64,000 bases of DNA from Paraburkholderia ultramafica (lineage in GTDB: Bacteria; Pseudomonadota; Gammaproteobacteria; Burkholderiales; Burkholderiaceae), in assembly GCF_902859915.1 (NCBI RefSeq), contig NZ_CADIKK010000005.1:124001-188000 (forward strand), given 5' to 3'. A model generated the notes under the pieces. It searched no databases. It was not told the DNA's origin and was given only the letters and a program-made list of their open reading frames with translations. The position numbers and the translations under genes were made by a program. Shown in pieces: positions 35,963 to 45,241 of the stretch (position 1 is its first letter; the number at the start of each line of letters is the position of its first letter).

Positions 35963-37309
35963 TTACGCTTGCGCCGTTGCGCTTGCCAGTTCTTCGAAGC
36001 TCACTTCCTTGTCCGTCACCTTGGCCTTGCTGAGGACGAAATCGACGACGTTGGCTTCAACGACGTACGCTTCCATTTCAGCAAGACGCTGCTGGTTCGA
36101 ATAATACCAGCGGACGACTTCCTTCGGGTCTTCGTAGCTTTTCGCGAATTCGTCGACTTCGGCGCGAATCTGCTCCGGCTTGGCTTGCAGCTCGTTAGCC
36201 TTGACCAGTTCGGCCAGCACGAGGCCCAGCTTGACGCGGCGCTCTGCCTGTTCCTTGAACATCGCGGCCGGGATCGGTGCGTCCTTGGCGTTCGGCACGC
36301 CACGTTGCTCCAGATCCTGACGCGCCATCGCGACGAGGCGTTCCTGATCCTGTTCGATCAGCGCGTTCGGCACGTCGAGTTCCGAAATCTTCAGCAGCGC
36401 GTCCATCACCTGGTTCTTGACGATGGCTTGCGTGCGGCGCTTCGCTTCGCGTTCGAGATTGTCTTTGATCTCGGCGCGCATCTTGGTCTGGTCGCCGTCT
36501 TCGATACCGAGCGACTTCGCGAAGTCGGCGTCGATTTCCGGCAGGTGCGGCCACTCGATCTTCTTCATCGTGATCGTGAATTGCGCCGTCTTGCCTGCCA
36601 CGTCCTTGCCGTGATAGTCCTCAGGGAACGCCAGATCGAATTCCTTCGCCTCGCCGGCCTTCAGGCCCAGCGCTGCCTTTTCGAATTCAGGCAGCATGCG
36701 GCCTTCGCCCAGCACGAACGCGAAGTCTTCAGCGCTGCCGCCCTGGAACACTTCACCGTCGATCTTGCCGACGAAGTCGACCGTCACGCGGTCGCCCTCT
36801 TTCGCGGCCGTATCCGCGCCGCCGTCGCCGTGCTCGCCGGCTTCGCCGCGAGCGTGGAAATGCACGCGCTGCTTGCGCAGGATTTCCAGCGTGCGGTCGA
36901 TTTCCGCTTCGCTGATGGTGGTCGTGGTGCGCTCGATTTCCGCCGTGGCGACGTCGCCCAGCTGCACTTCCGGGTACACCTCGAAGGTCGCGTCGAACGC
37001 GTAGTCGCCTTCAACGGCGTCGGCCTTCGGCGCGAAGCTCGGCTGACCGGCAACGCGCAGGTTTTCGGCGCGGCTGATGTCGAAGAATTCCTTGCCGACC
37101 TTGTCGCTCAGCACTTCGGCTTCCACCTGGCCCGAATACTGTTGCGTCACCATCTTGAGCGGCACCTTGCCCGGGCGGAAACCCGGCATACGCACGTTCT
37201 TCGCGAGTTGACGGATACGCGAGTCCACTTCCTTCTGCACGGCGTCCTTCGGCAGGGAAATCGTTACGCGGCGTTCGAGCTTGCCGAGGTTTTCAACAAC
37301 GTTAGCCAT
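35963..37309 (-). CDS. tig: Trigger factor, ribosome-associated chaperone and PPIase
   Basis: 448 residues. Ribosome-binding N-terminal domain with the GFRPGKVP signature ([14 protein letters not shown]), the FKBP-type domain around residues 165-250 ([39 protein letters not shown]), and the helical C-terminal domain. Start [14 protein letters not shown] is canonical. A short hairpin (GCCGGCACGCCG-type bases 35920-35955) with A/T runs after the stop may terminate it. Confidence 0.98.
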   Translation of the reverse strand: MANVVENLGKLERRVTISLPKDAVQKEVDSRIRQLAKNVRMPGFRPGKVPLKMVTQQYSGQVEAEVLSDKVGKEFFDISRAENLRVAGQPSFAPKADAVEGDYAFDATFEVYPEVQLGDVATAEIERTTTTISEAEIDRTLEILRKQRVHFHARGEAGEHGDGGADTAAKEGDRVTVDFVGKIDGEVFQGGSAEDFAFVLGEGRMLPEFEKAALGLKAGEAKEFDLAFPEDYHGKDVAGKTAQFTITMKKIEWPHLPEIDADFAKSLGIEDGDQTKMRAEIKDNLEREAKRRTQAIVKNQVMDALLKISELDVPNALIEQDQERLVAMARQDLEQRGVPNAKDAPIPAAMFKEQAERRVKLGLVLAELVKANELQAKPEQIRAEVDEFAKSYEDPKEVVRWYYSNQQRLAEMEAYVVEANVVDFVLSKAKVTDKEVSFEELASATAQA

Positions 37310-37847
37310 GGCTTCAATCGTCCTAAAATTATTCGAGCGAATCAGTTATCTTCTCCGTGCCGCTTTTCGATGTCGCTCGCGTACGTTCGCTTACGTCGTT
37401 TAGCATCGATTGCGCGCCTGCGCCGCGGGCTTGCAGGCCGCCGGCAGCACGGTTGGGTCCAAAGAGCCGAATATTTTAGCAAACTATTTGCGCGCCTAGC
37501 CGGGATTCGATGATTGCGCGCGTCTTTATCGGCGTTCCGGCTGCTTTCCGGGCTGTTTCAGCGCGGTTTCCGTCCAGGCTGCGTGCTGTTTTCGCGATCA
37601 GGCCGTTGTGTTGCCAGCGGGTTGCTGCGCGTCCAGCTTGAGGGTCCTGTTCGCTCGCTTCGCAGTGGCGACACCTCGCCGGCAAGCGACGGGCGGCCCG
37701 CGCGGCACCGCAGACGATTCCGGCTATGCCGTTCGACCTATTCAGTCCGCGCGTCCATGCTGATAAGCTAGTGGACGCGCTCGGGGCTGCGCCCTCATCC
37801 GATCTTTTCACCTGCCCTTGCAACGATTCCAACCATCAAGAGACACC
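37310..37847. other. 538-bp region upstream of tig and glycerate kinase
   Basis: Divergent control region. No tRNA or protein gene seen. A/T-rich islands near 37325-37350 and 37470-37490 are the likely tig promoter area. Confidence 0.5.
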
Positions 37848-38993
37848 ATGCCGAATTCGCCGTCCTCGCCCGTCGTCGTCGTTGCTCCAGATTCCTTCAA
37901 AGGCTCGCTTAGCGCGGAACAGGTCGCGCAGGCGATCGCGTCCGGTATCCAGCGCGCCCGCCCCGACGCCAGCGTGCGCGTCTGCCCGATGGCCGACGGC
38001 GGCGAAGGCACGCTCGACGCCATGCTCACAAGTGGCGGCGAACGCCGCAAGCTGAGCGTGCGCGGCGCGGCCGGTTCGCTGCGCGAAGCGCTCACGGGTC
38101 TGCTCGCGGACGGCAGCGCGATTATCGAAACGGCTGAGATTGTCGGCATTACGGATCCGGTCGGAATGGGCGTGCCGGTCGAAGCGCGCAGCACGCACGG
38201 CATGGGCGAGGCGATTCGCGCGCTGCTGGACGCCGGCGTGCGGCGCTTTTTCGTCGCGCTGGGCGGCAGCAGCACGAACGACGGCGGCGCCGGCCTGCTG
38301 GCCGGCCTAGGCCTCAAACTATTCGACGCGCAAGGCAAGGAACTCGAAGGGACGCCCGAACAGCTCGCGCGCGTTGCGCGTGTCGACGTCTCGCAGCTCG
38401 ACGCCCGGCTCGCGGACACGCAGTTCGTGGGCATGTCGGACGTGGACAACCCGCTGACCGGCGAGCATGGCGCGACTGCGGTGTTCGGTCCGCAAAAGGG
38501 CGTCAAGCCGGACCAGGTTGCGTCGATCGACACCGCCCTCACCCGCTTTGCCGACCTGCTGGAGGCCGCGCTCGGACGCACGGCACGCGATCAACCCGGT
38601 GCAGGCGCGGCTGGCGGGCTCGGCTTTGCGCTGCATATGCTCGGCGCGCAGTTCGAACCGGGCGCGGAAACCGTCGCGCGGCAGATCGGTCTCGATGCGG
38701 CGCTCGAAGGTGCGAACTGGCTGATCACGGGCGAAGGCCGCTCGGATGTGCAAACGCTGCACGGCAAGGCGCCCTTCATCGCCTGCGGTCATGCGCGCGC
38801 GGCCGGCGTGCCCGCCACACTGCTGTCCGGCGCAGTGGACTCGGCGGCCTTGCCACGCCTCGCCGAATACTTCAGTGGCTGCTTCTCGCCGGCGCCCGGA
38901 CCGATCACTCTCGAAGTCGCGATTCGCGACGCGGCACGCCTGCTCGCCGACGCGGCCGAACAATTGACGCGCCTCAAATACGGCGCGCGTTGA
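37848..38993 (+). CDS. Glycerate 2-kinase (GarK/GlxK family)
   Basis: 381 residues. Phosphorylates glycerate in glycolate/glucarate breakdown. Diagnostic blocks: VVVAPDSFKGSLSAEQVAQAI, CPMADGGEGTLDAM, FFVALGGSSTNDGGAGLLAGLG, SDVDNPLTGEHGATAVFGPQKG and TGEGRSDVQTLHGKAP. Start at MPNSPSSP, where similarity begins, with AAGAGA upstream. The following MarR gene lies 57 bp away, co-directional. Confidence 0.94.
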   Translation: MPNSPSSPVVVVAPDSFKGSLSAEQVAQAIASGIQRARPDASVRVCPMADGGEGTLDAMLTSGGERRKLSVRGAAGSLREALTGLLADGSAIIETAEIVGITDPVGMGVPVEARSTHGMGEAIRALLDAGVRRFFVALGGSSTNDGGAGLLAGLGLKLFDAQGKELEGTPEQLARVARVDVSQLDARLADTQFVGMSDVDNPLTGEHGATAVFGPQKGVKPDQVASIDTALTRFADLLEAALGRTARDQPGAGAAGGLGFALHMLGAQFEPGAETVARQIGLDAALEGANWLITGEGRSDVQTLHGKAPFIACGHARAAGVPATLLSGAVDSAALPRLAEYFSGCFSPAPGPITLEVAIRDAARLLADAAEQLTRLKYGAR

Positions 38994-39050
38994 CCGGCGG
39001 AACGGTTGCGGCAACAATCACATCGCCACAACCGCTCCACTCACTACGGG

Positions 39051-39509
39051 ATGACCATGAAGGACTCCGTTAAAGCCGGACTCGAACAATTCCTCACGTA
39101 CCGTCTGCATGTGCTGAACAAACTCGCTGAGCGTGGCATCAGCGAACGCTATCAGGCCAAGCTCGGCGTAACCTTGCCTGAGGCGCGGGTGATTGCGTCG
39201 GTGGGGTCGTTCGGACCGTTCTCGATCATGGAGTTGGCGAGGCATGCCAATCTCGACAAAAGCCAGGCGAGCCGCGCGGCCGAAGCGATGATCAGGCAAG
39301 GGCTTGTGCAGCGCCAGCCGAGCGCTGAAGACGGCCGCGTGGTGCTGGTTTCGCTGACGCCGGAAGGCCGTGCGCTGTACAGGAAAGTGATGCCGATCGC
39401 GCGCAAGTGGAACGGCGATTTGTTCGACTGTCTCGACGAGCGGGAAAAAGCTGCGTTCGGCGATGCGCTCGACAAGATCATCGAGACGATGGCGGCGCGG
39501 GAGGAGTGA
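39051..39509 (+). CDS. MarR family transcriptional regulator
   Basis: 152 residues. Winged helix: TLPEARVIASVGSFGPFSIM, ELARHANLDKSQASRAAEAM recognition helix, and the wing SAEDGRVVLVSLTPEGRAL. The two possible starts are MTMKDS and MKDS. It may be cotranscribed with the glycerate kinase gene and could sense a related metabolite; this is position-based inference. Confidence 0.9.
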   Translation: MTMKDSVKAGLEQFLTYRLHVLNKLAERGISERYQAKLGVTLPEARVIASVGSFGPFSIMELARHANLDKSQASRAAEAMIRQGLVQRQPSAEDGRVVLVSLTPEGRALYRKVMPIARKWNGDLFDCLDEREKAAFGDALDKIIETMAAREE

Positions 39510-39962
39510 GGCGTGGCGTGTGGAGTGGGCGGCGCATGCCTGGCGTCGTTCTGCGTTGCATACGGCTCGCTCTTCGCGCTACTTGATTCAACGCTCAGCG
39601 CGCTCGACCCGGCAATCGTTCGGCTCGGTGAACTGGCCGCTGCACATCTAACCAGGTCTTCGTACTGCTCGTAGCGGCGCCCTCTGGCGTTCGTCACGGC
39701 GCCTGATTCTGCGCGCGACTCGCGATATGCGAACCCGGCGACTCAGCGCACCGCCACCGCCAGGCACAACGCGCTCTTCGTAGCAAGCGACGTACGCTCG
39801 CTGCGTTCCTGCGCCGCCCGATTCGGCCCAAGGCTTGACGCGGAACCGTGCGACTCAACACATGGACCACCGCCACGCACAGCCCGTGCCCTACACATTG
39901 CGGGGCTCGGCGCGCCCTCTGCATTGGTAACTGGCTGGCGCCAAACGATCCGCTCGCTCAAA
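39510..39962. other. 453-bp region without a supported gene
   Basis: Convergent gap between the MarR gene and the DUF3999 gene. Open frames here are GC-driven and carry no motif or ribosome-binding site. No convincing terminator seen. Confidence 0.45.
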
Positions 39963-41429
39963 TCACTCCTTCTCGTTGCGTGTTCCATCGGCATGGGCAT
40001 CGGCAGGTCCCGCATCGTCACCCGCAGCGCTCGCTGCGCCAGTACCGCCGGACACACCACCGCCCACCTCACCCGCGCGCGACTGCGCAACGTGCGCGAG
40101 CCGCCAGGCAATTGCTCCAAGCGAACCGACCGCCAGCACCAAAGCTGCCCACAGCAGATAGCGGCGCGACGCATCCGGATCACTGCCCGCAGACCCCGTG
40201 CTCGCCTCTCGCGCGACAGACAACACATCACCCAATCGCGCCGTCGCGGCAACCGACGAGGCACCCATCAGCAGCGCCTCGCGACTCACCGCCGACGACA
40301 CCGTCGCCGCACTACCCACCGCCAGCGTGAACGGCGCAGTCCCGCGCGCAACGAAGGTCAGCGTCGCTGGCTGCCAGCCCGCCGCAACGGTCAAGGCCCC
40401 ACTGCCGAGTCCGCCGTTGCGCGTATCGACAACCACGCGCCATTGGCGATCGGTGTCGGGCTTCATTTCGAGCGAAGGATTGTTCTGCTCCACCGTGCCG
40501 TTATGCAGGCGGAACAGCGTCGCGCTGGAGACCTCGCGCCACGGCGCGTCCAGACCCGATCGTGAGTAGACGACCGCAGGCACCACCGTATTCGGCTGAG
40601 GCAGATTCAGACGCAAACGGTCGACCGGATAAGGGCCACCCGTCGAGAAGAAGTACTCACCGGCTTTCGGCCCCGCGTGAGCGACGATGCCTTCGCGCCA
40701 GTCGCGCTGCGCGTCGGCCCGTGGCGCATGCTCTGCGCCGGCCGCGTACACCTCGATGTCCATCGAATCGACAAACGGCGCGCCGTCGAGCCAGTGCAAA
40801 CGCAGGTAACGCGCGTGGATGCCGTCCAGTTCGATGCGATCCTGGCTCAGCGTGCTGCCGTTGTAATTGACTTTCAGCAGTTGCGCATCGCCCGCGGGTT
40901 GCCAGTGACGCAAATCGTCGCTGGCCTCGACGCTCACACGGCCCTGGTAGTTGTCATCGCGCAAGTGCACGAGCAACGCGCCGAGCCGCCCTGCGCGCGA
41001 CACGCTTCCGACATCGATCAGGTCCACGTCGTGTTGGGCGCGCGGCGGCGGCGCCGAGGTCGCGCGCAGCGATCCGTCGGCCGCGATCGTCACCCCGAGC
41101 GGCGCGCCATTACCGCCGGCAACGGCGGGCGGCAACGGAAACCAGCTCACCGAACGCAGCGTCGGCGGAGTGCGCGCGGGTTCGCGCGGCGCGTCGAGCG
41201 AGTACGGCACGGGTTCGCCGGCGCCGTTGAATACGCGCACGTCGCCGAGATCGCCGCGCTTGCTCGCCGCGTAGACGGCCGCCGGCAGCGTCACGCTGTA
41301 GTACGCGGCGCCGTCGTCGAGTTGGAGCGCGAAACGCTGCGCGAAATCATTGGCCGCGACCGCGGGTCCCGATATCCACACGGCGACGATTGCAAAGCAC
41401 CAGCCGGTCAGTTTCAACGCACGCTTCAT
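39963..41429 (-). CDS. DUF3999 family membrane-anchored protein
   Basis: 488 residues. Signal peptide (LTGWCFAIVAVWISGPAVA), a large periplasmic beta-rich region with galactose-binding-like features (YYSVTLPAAVYAASKRGDLGDVRVFN... GRVSVEASDDLRHWQPAGDA... RYLRLHW), one C-terminal transmembrane helix (YLLWAALVLAVGSLGAIAWRL) and a Gly/Ala/Asp-rich tail. Its ATG overlaps the stop of the upstream DUF2339 remnant (ATGA). DUF2339 and DUF3999 genes usually sit together and probably act as one envelope system, which here has lost most of its first partner. Confidence 0.85.
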   Translation of the reverse strand: MKRALKLTGWCFAIVAVWISGPAVAANDFAQRFALQLDDGAAYYSVTLPAAVYAASKRGDLGDVRVFNGAGEPVPYSLDAPREPARTPPTLRSVSWFPLPPAVAGGNGAPLGVTIAADGSLRATSAPPPRAQHDVDLIDVGSVSRAGRLGALLVHLRDDNYQGRVSVEASDDLRHWQPAGDAQLLKVNYNGSTLSQDRIELDGIHARYLRLHWLDGAPFVDSMDIEVYAAGAEHAPRADAQRDWREGIVAHAGPKAGEYFFSTGGPYPVDRLRLNLPQPNTVVPAVVYSRSGLDAPWREVSSATLFRLHNGTVEQNNPSLEMKPDTDRQWRVVVDTRNGGLGSGALTVAAGWQPATLTFVARGTAPFTLAVGSAATVSSAVSREALLMGASSVAATARLGDVLSVAREASTGSAGSDPDASRRYLLWAALVLAVGSLGAIAWRLAHVAQSRAGEVGGGVSGGTGAASAAGDDAGPADAHADGTRNEKE

Positions 41430-41869
41430 CGTTCAGTTTCCGGAACCACAACCTTGGGCGGCAACGGTGAGAAGTAGCCGATCAGCAGCAACATCAAACC
41501 GATACCGATAAACGATACGATCCGCTCGATACCCGTGACGTGCGACAGGTCGAACAGGAAAAGCTTGACGACGGTCGCCGCCAGCAGCGCGCCGCCGATG
41601 AACCAGACCAGCCGGCTCGCCCGGCGCGTCGCCCAGATCATCATCGCGAGCGCGCATAGCGTCCAGAATACCGAAACCGAAGCCTGCACGAGCATCGAAT
41701 GCGACATGGTGTCGAACTGGTACGGTACGCCGATCCAATGATGCAGCGTGCGCAGCAGCAGCGCGTTGAGCCAGATGAATCCGGTCGTGCCTGCCGCCAC
41801 CTGCAACGGCACATCCGCAATGCTTGCGCATTTTTCCGCCCGCATGACGCCGTTGAAATGGCATCGCAT
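41426..41869 (-). pseudogene. DUF2339 membrane protein, C-terminal remnant
   Basis: DUF2339 proteins are usually 850-1000 residues with many transmembrane helices. Here only about 125 recognisable C-terminal residues remain: GFIWLNALLLRTLHHWIGV, QASVSVFWTLCALAMMIWAT, ALLAATVVKLFLFDLSHVTG and ERIVSFIGIGLMLLLIGYFS then PLPPK. The residues before about 20 do not resemble the family, and no ribosome-binding site is seen. A 5' deletion is the simplest explanation. It could still be translated and couple to DUF3999. Confidence 0.82.
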
Positions 41870-42264
41870 TAATCTGTTGATTGCGCGGAATGGCGAAGCC
41901 GAGTTGCGGCAGCGTCATCATGCTCGCCGCACGAGCATCAATACGGCAAACCGGATCACGGAGGATATCGCAGCCTGACTACGCCGATTACGGTAGCAAG
42001 CAAAATTCACAGATTGCGCCAATCACGTCTGTGAGGAGCGTTTGATCCGTGCGTCGACGATTTGCATTTCGCCGTTAATGCGGACAGGTACCAACGACGC
42101 ACGCGTATCGCCCAATCGACTAACTGCGCTAAAACGCCATTGCGATTCTCACGCGCAGCCGACGCGGCCACACCCTCTGATTCGCGACAACCCGTCAACC
42201 ATGTCAAAATTCGGGCTCGGCCACCGAGCCTTCACACTCCCACTTTTCATTCAAGGAAGTTTCA
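41870..42264. other. Region upstream of the DUF2339 remnant, no gene seen
   Basis: No trace of the missing DUF2339 N-terminal part could be found in either strand here; the deletion appears complete. It contains the promoter of the small gene to the right. Confidence 0.45.
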
Positions 42265-42552
42265 GTGGACATCAACAAACAGGTCGCGGCCCTCACCGCT
42301 TCAGAACTCCAGACCGCCGGCGCGAGCCAGGCGACGGCGATCGCGGTCAGCGTATTGCTGCGTCATCTTCGCTCGCCCGAGTTGGCAATACTGTTGTCGT
42401 CGGCATTTGAAAACCATCAGGCGGCCATGCTGCAAACGCCGTGGCCGGATCAGATGCTGCAGGCTTTCGAATCGACCCGCCGTTTCCTCGAAGGCGCGGC
42501 TCAGGCAGAACTGCCAGGCGCGCAGGCGCAATCCGCAACGCCGGGCGTCTGA
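42265..42552 (+). CDS. Small hypothetical protein, 95 residues
   Basis: Unrecognised. GTG start with AAGGAAG upstream. Mostly helical by composition (VDINKQVAALTASELQTAGA, ATAIAVSVLLRHLRSPELAI, LLSSAFENHQAAML), no signal peptide or membrane segment, and an Ala/Gln-rich end. The codon usage matches its neighbours and a perfect hairpin follows the stop, so it is likely a real gene. Function unknown. Confidence 0.65.
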   Translation: MDINKQVAALTASELQTAGASQATAIAVSVLLRHLRSPELAILLSSAFENHQAAMLQTPWPDQMLQAFESTRRFLEGAAQAELPGAQAQSATPGV

Positions 42553-42556
42553 GCGA

Positions 42557-42579
42557 TGTCGGGCAGACTCTGCCCGACA
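42557..42579 (+). terminator. Perfect 11-bp inverted repeat after the small gene
   Basis: TGTCGGGCAGA-C-TCTGCCCGACA, four bases past the stop. No T-run directly after it; acts at most as a 3'-end stabiliser or a site for a dimeric protein. Confidence 0.55.
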
Positions 42580-42593
42580 TGCTCGCCAGAAAC

Positions 42594-42632
42594 AAAAAAC
42601 CCCGTCAGTCCAAAGACTTAACGGGGTTCTTC
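42594..42632. terminator. Bidirectional terminator between the small gene and tRNA-Leu
   Basis: AAAAACCCCGT...ACGGGGTTCTT stem with A/T flanks, 13-45 bp from the tRNA 3' end; it would terminate tRNA-Leu transcripts and read-through from the small gene. Confidence 0.75.
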
Positions 42633-42644
42633 GCTACAGATAGA

Positions 42645-42731
42645 TGGTGCGAGGGAGGGGACTCGAACCCCTACACCCTTGCGGGCGTCAGGACCTAAAC
42701 CTGGTGCGTCTACCAATTTCGCCACCCTCGC
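42645..42731 (-). tRNA. tRNA-Leu (anticodon UAG)
   Basis: 87 nt with encoded CCA. Acceptor GCGAGGG/CCCTCGC, anticodon loop TTTAGGT, long variable arm (CGCCCGC-AA-GGGTG region) as expected for a class II tRNA, T-arm GGGG-TTCGAGT-CCCC. Confidence 0.96.
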
Positions 42732-42959
42732 AGCCGGGCAAGCCGCTGTCCGTTCTGCCCGATGTCCTGCCTGCTCGCGGCCGCGCTGAAACACGCGCCC
42801 GAAAGCGTAAGCGCGAGATTCTAACTGATTGATTCACGCTTGTCTGCATCTGCTCAGCATCTGTCAGGCGGCGCCGATGCTAGAATTTTGGGCTCGATGC
42901 ACGTAAGGCACCTAACCCGTGCCCCTTCTTCGCCTGCTCTTCCCCACATTTCCAATCCA

Positions 42960-43784
42960 GTGAATTTCGACGAATATTGCCAGCAGAAAGCGGCGCCGCC
43001 CGGATCGAGCACTTACTATGCGCTTCGGCAGGCGCCCACAGCAAGTCAGCCACAATTGACCGCGCTGTTCGCGTTGCGCCGCGAGTTCGAGGAAACGGTC
43101 AAGGAAACGAGCGATCCGGCCATCGGCCGCACGAAACTCGCGTGGTGGCAAAACGAGATCGCCGCACTGGCATCGGGCTCGCCGTCGCATCCGGTTTCCA
43201 ACGCGCTGGCCGCCTATCTGCCCGACGTGAAGGCGGAATATCCGGCGTTGCAGGCGTTGCTCGCTGGTTTCGAAATCGACCTCGACCAGGCGCGTTACCT
43301 CGACTATCCGAATCTGCGGCGCTATGTGCAGGGCGTGGGAGGCTCCTTCGCGTCACTGGTGGCGCGCGCCACCGCGAAGGACGCCGCGCAGGCATCGAAC
43401 TGGTCGGCGCCGCTCGGAGAGGCGCTGCTGCTCGCGCAGTTCGTCGTCGAAACGGGCAATGATGCACGCCACGGCCGCATCTACATTCCTATCGACGAAA
43501 TGCAGCGCTTTAATGTCACCGCTGCCGATCTGATCAATCGAAAATATACCGACGCGTTCACCGAGTTGATGCGCTTCGAGACCAACCGCGCCCGCGCCGC
43601 GTTGCAGACCGCGCTTGCGGCGGTGCCCGCGAATGAGCGCCGCGCGCAGCGCACGCTGCTCGCGCTCGCGGCGCTGGCGTTGGCGCTGCTGGATGAAATC
43701 GAACGCGACGGCTATCACGTGCTGCATCAGCGCATCGCGTTGACGCCGATCCGCAAACTTTGGATCGCGTGGCGCGCGAAATAG
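42960..43784 (+). CDS. Squalene/phytoene synthase-like protein with altered aspartate motifs
   Basis: 274 residues from a GTG start (VNFDEYCQQKAAPPGSSTYY), where family similarity begins; an ATG 63 bases upstream is an alternative and neither has a strong ribosome-binding site. The fold is recognised from SSTYYALRQ, KLAWWQNEI, YLPDVKAEYPALQALLAGFE, YVQGVGGSFASLV and GRIYIPIDEM. The first Asp-rich motif (normally D-x-x-x-D) reads EETVKE and the second is reduced to NDARHGR. It may therefore be a non-synthetic member, like the mitochondrial assembly factor NDUFAF6 relatives, rather than a terpenoid synthase. Confidence 0.85.
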   Translation: MNFDEYCQQKAAPPGSSTYYALRQAPTASQPQLTALFALRREFEETVKETSDPAIGRTKLAWWQNEIAALASGSPSHPVSNALAAYLPDVKAEYPALQALLAGFEIDLDQARYLDYPNLRRYVQGVGGSFASLVARATAKDAAQASNWSAPLGEALLLAQFVVETGNDARHGRIYIPIDEMQRFNVTAADLINRKYTDAFTELMRFETNRARAALQTALAAVPANERRAQRTLLALAALALALLDEIERDGYHVLHQRIALTPIRKLWIAWRAK

Positions 43785-43891
43785 ATGGGATGGACTGAAG
43801 CGGCGCGGCGTTTCGGGCTGCGCCCGATCATGTGATCAGTCATCCAACGCATCGCCTCGGACGTCTCGCAACGGTCCAGTTCAATCCGTCA

Positions 43892-45187
43892 TCAAACGCG
43901 CAATAGCGGCAACGGCTCGAACCGCTGCTGCAGAATCGCCGACGCGTCGAGCCCCCACCAAGGCCCAAGCACTGTGGCATATAGCTGTCGAAAATCGACG
44001 CCGACCGGCAAGTTGCCGTTGCCGTCGAGCCGCGCGAGCGTCGGCGGCACGCCATACAAACCGCCTCGCACGCGTCCGCCCATCACGAAATGCGGCGCCA
44101 CGGTGCCATGGTCGGTGCCGTTGCTCTGATTCTCGCGCGGACGACGCCCGAACTCGGCATAGGTCATCACCAGTGTGTCGTCCCAGCGGCCAAGTTCGAC
44201 GAGTGCCGACCTCATCGACGCCAATCCTTCAGCGAGTTGCCTGAGCAACGCGGCGTGCTGACCCGGCTGATTCTGATGCGTATCGAAGCCGTTCAGCGTC
44301 AGACGGATCACGGCGACACCCTGCCCGGTCTTCGGCGGTCTTTGCGGCGTGTCCTCCAAGCGGGCTTCCTTCCCACGCGGACTTCCTTCGGTCGTCGGGG
44401 CGCCCCGCAAGGGGACTTCCTTCGGAGCGTCGCTGGCGGCGAGCACCTGCATCGCCGTTTTGATCGAGCTGCCGAACGCGCCGCCGGGAAACGCCGTCTT
44501 CAACTGCGCCTGGCCTTGCGCGGGACGCAGACGATCAGCGGCTTTGACAATCTCGTTCTCGACGTCGAGTATGTGCGCCAGTTCGGGATTACGCTCATGC
44601 AGCGACACCGGCGTCGCAAGCCGCGACGCGTTGACGAACTGCGCCGGATTGACCAGCGCGATCGCGCGTGCGCCGTTCGCGAGCGGCCCCATTTCGGCGC
44701 TGCCGATCACCACGCCGTCGGCGACAAAACCGGCGGGCACCGGCATCTGCGCAAACGCGCGCGTCAGCCACCCTTCGCGAAGATACTGATCGGCACGCGA
44801 CGCGGTGTCCCAGATCTCGATCGAACGGAAGTGCGAGAGATTCGGTTGCGTGTAGCTGACGCCCTGCACGATCGCCAGTTGCTGGCTGCGCCAAAGGGGC
44901 ATCAGCGGCTGCAGTGAGGGATGCAGCGCGGTGCGTTCATCGAGTTGAATCGCCTGTTCGCGTTTGATGCCGATGTTCTTGCGCAGCTCGTAATAGGTCG
45001 GGTCGGCAAACGGAATCACGGTATTCAAACCGTCGTTGCCGCCTTTCAGTTCGACGAGAATCAGCAGGTTGTCGTAGCCACGACTTGACGACGCGTGAGG
45101 CATTGCCACCTGCGCGCCGAACGAGCGCGGCAACCAGAGCGTCGCGCCGGCGGCTGCGCCCATCGACAGAAAGCTGCGTCGTTTCAT
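43892..45187 (-). CDS. DUF1501 family secreted protein with in-frame repeat insertion
   Basis: 431 residues. Twin-arginine-like leader (MKRRSFLSMGAAAGATLWLP) then the DUF1501 core: NLLILVELKGGNDGLNTVIP, HPSLQPLMPLWRSQQLAIVQ, FRSIEIWDTAS, LTLNGFDTHQNQPGQH, LVMTYAEFGRRP, TDHGTVAPHFVMGG. Relatives are sulfatase-fold proteins exported as folded units. Residues about 255-290 (KEVPLRGAPTTEGSPRGKEA) look inserted: they derive from a GGACTTCC repeat block. Cotranscribed with the DUF1800 gene downstream, a pair found together in many genomes. Confidence 0.88.
   Translation of the reverse strand: MKRRSFLSMGAAAGATLWLPRSFGAQVAMPHASSSRGYDNLLILVELKGGNDGLNTVIPFADPTYYELRKNIGIKREQAIQLDERTALHPSLQPLMPLWRSQQLAIVQGVSYTQPNLSHFRSIEIWDTASRADQYLREGWLTRAFAQMPVPAGFVADGVVIGSAEMGPLANGARAIALVNPAQFVNASRLATPVSLHERNPELAHILDVENEIVKAADRLRPAQGQAQLKTAFPGGAFGSSIKTAMQVLAASDAPKEVPLRGAPTTEGSPRGKEARLEDTPQRPPKTGQGVAVIRLTLNGFDTHQNQPGQHAALLRQLAEGLASMRSALVELGRWDDTLVMTYAEFGRRPRENQSNGTDHGTVAPHFVMGGRVRGGLYGVPPTLARLDGNGNLPVGVDFRQLYATVLGPWWGLDASAILQQRFEPLPLLRV
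44362..44425. repeat. GGACTTCCTTCGG repeats with a CGGGGCGCCCCG palindrome inside a coding region
   Basis: Two exact copies of GGACTTCCTTCGG (44379 and 44413) and one diverged copy (GGGCTTCCTTCCC at 44362), with the 12-bp palindrome CGGGGCGCCCCG at 44396-44407. It fits a dispersed Burkholderiaceae repeat inserted in frame into the DUF1501 gene. Confidence 0.7.
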
Positions 45188-45241
45188 CCTGCACCTCGTT
45201 CGATTGTGATGGCACGAGCCGTGCCGCCGCCGACGGTCCGT

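Noticed and set aside
33628..37513. Long + strand open frames opposite clpX, clpP and tig
   Set aside because: Antisense shadows of well-identified genes, with no ribosome-binding sites.
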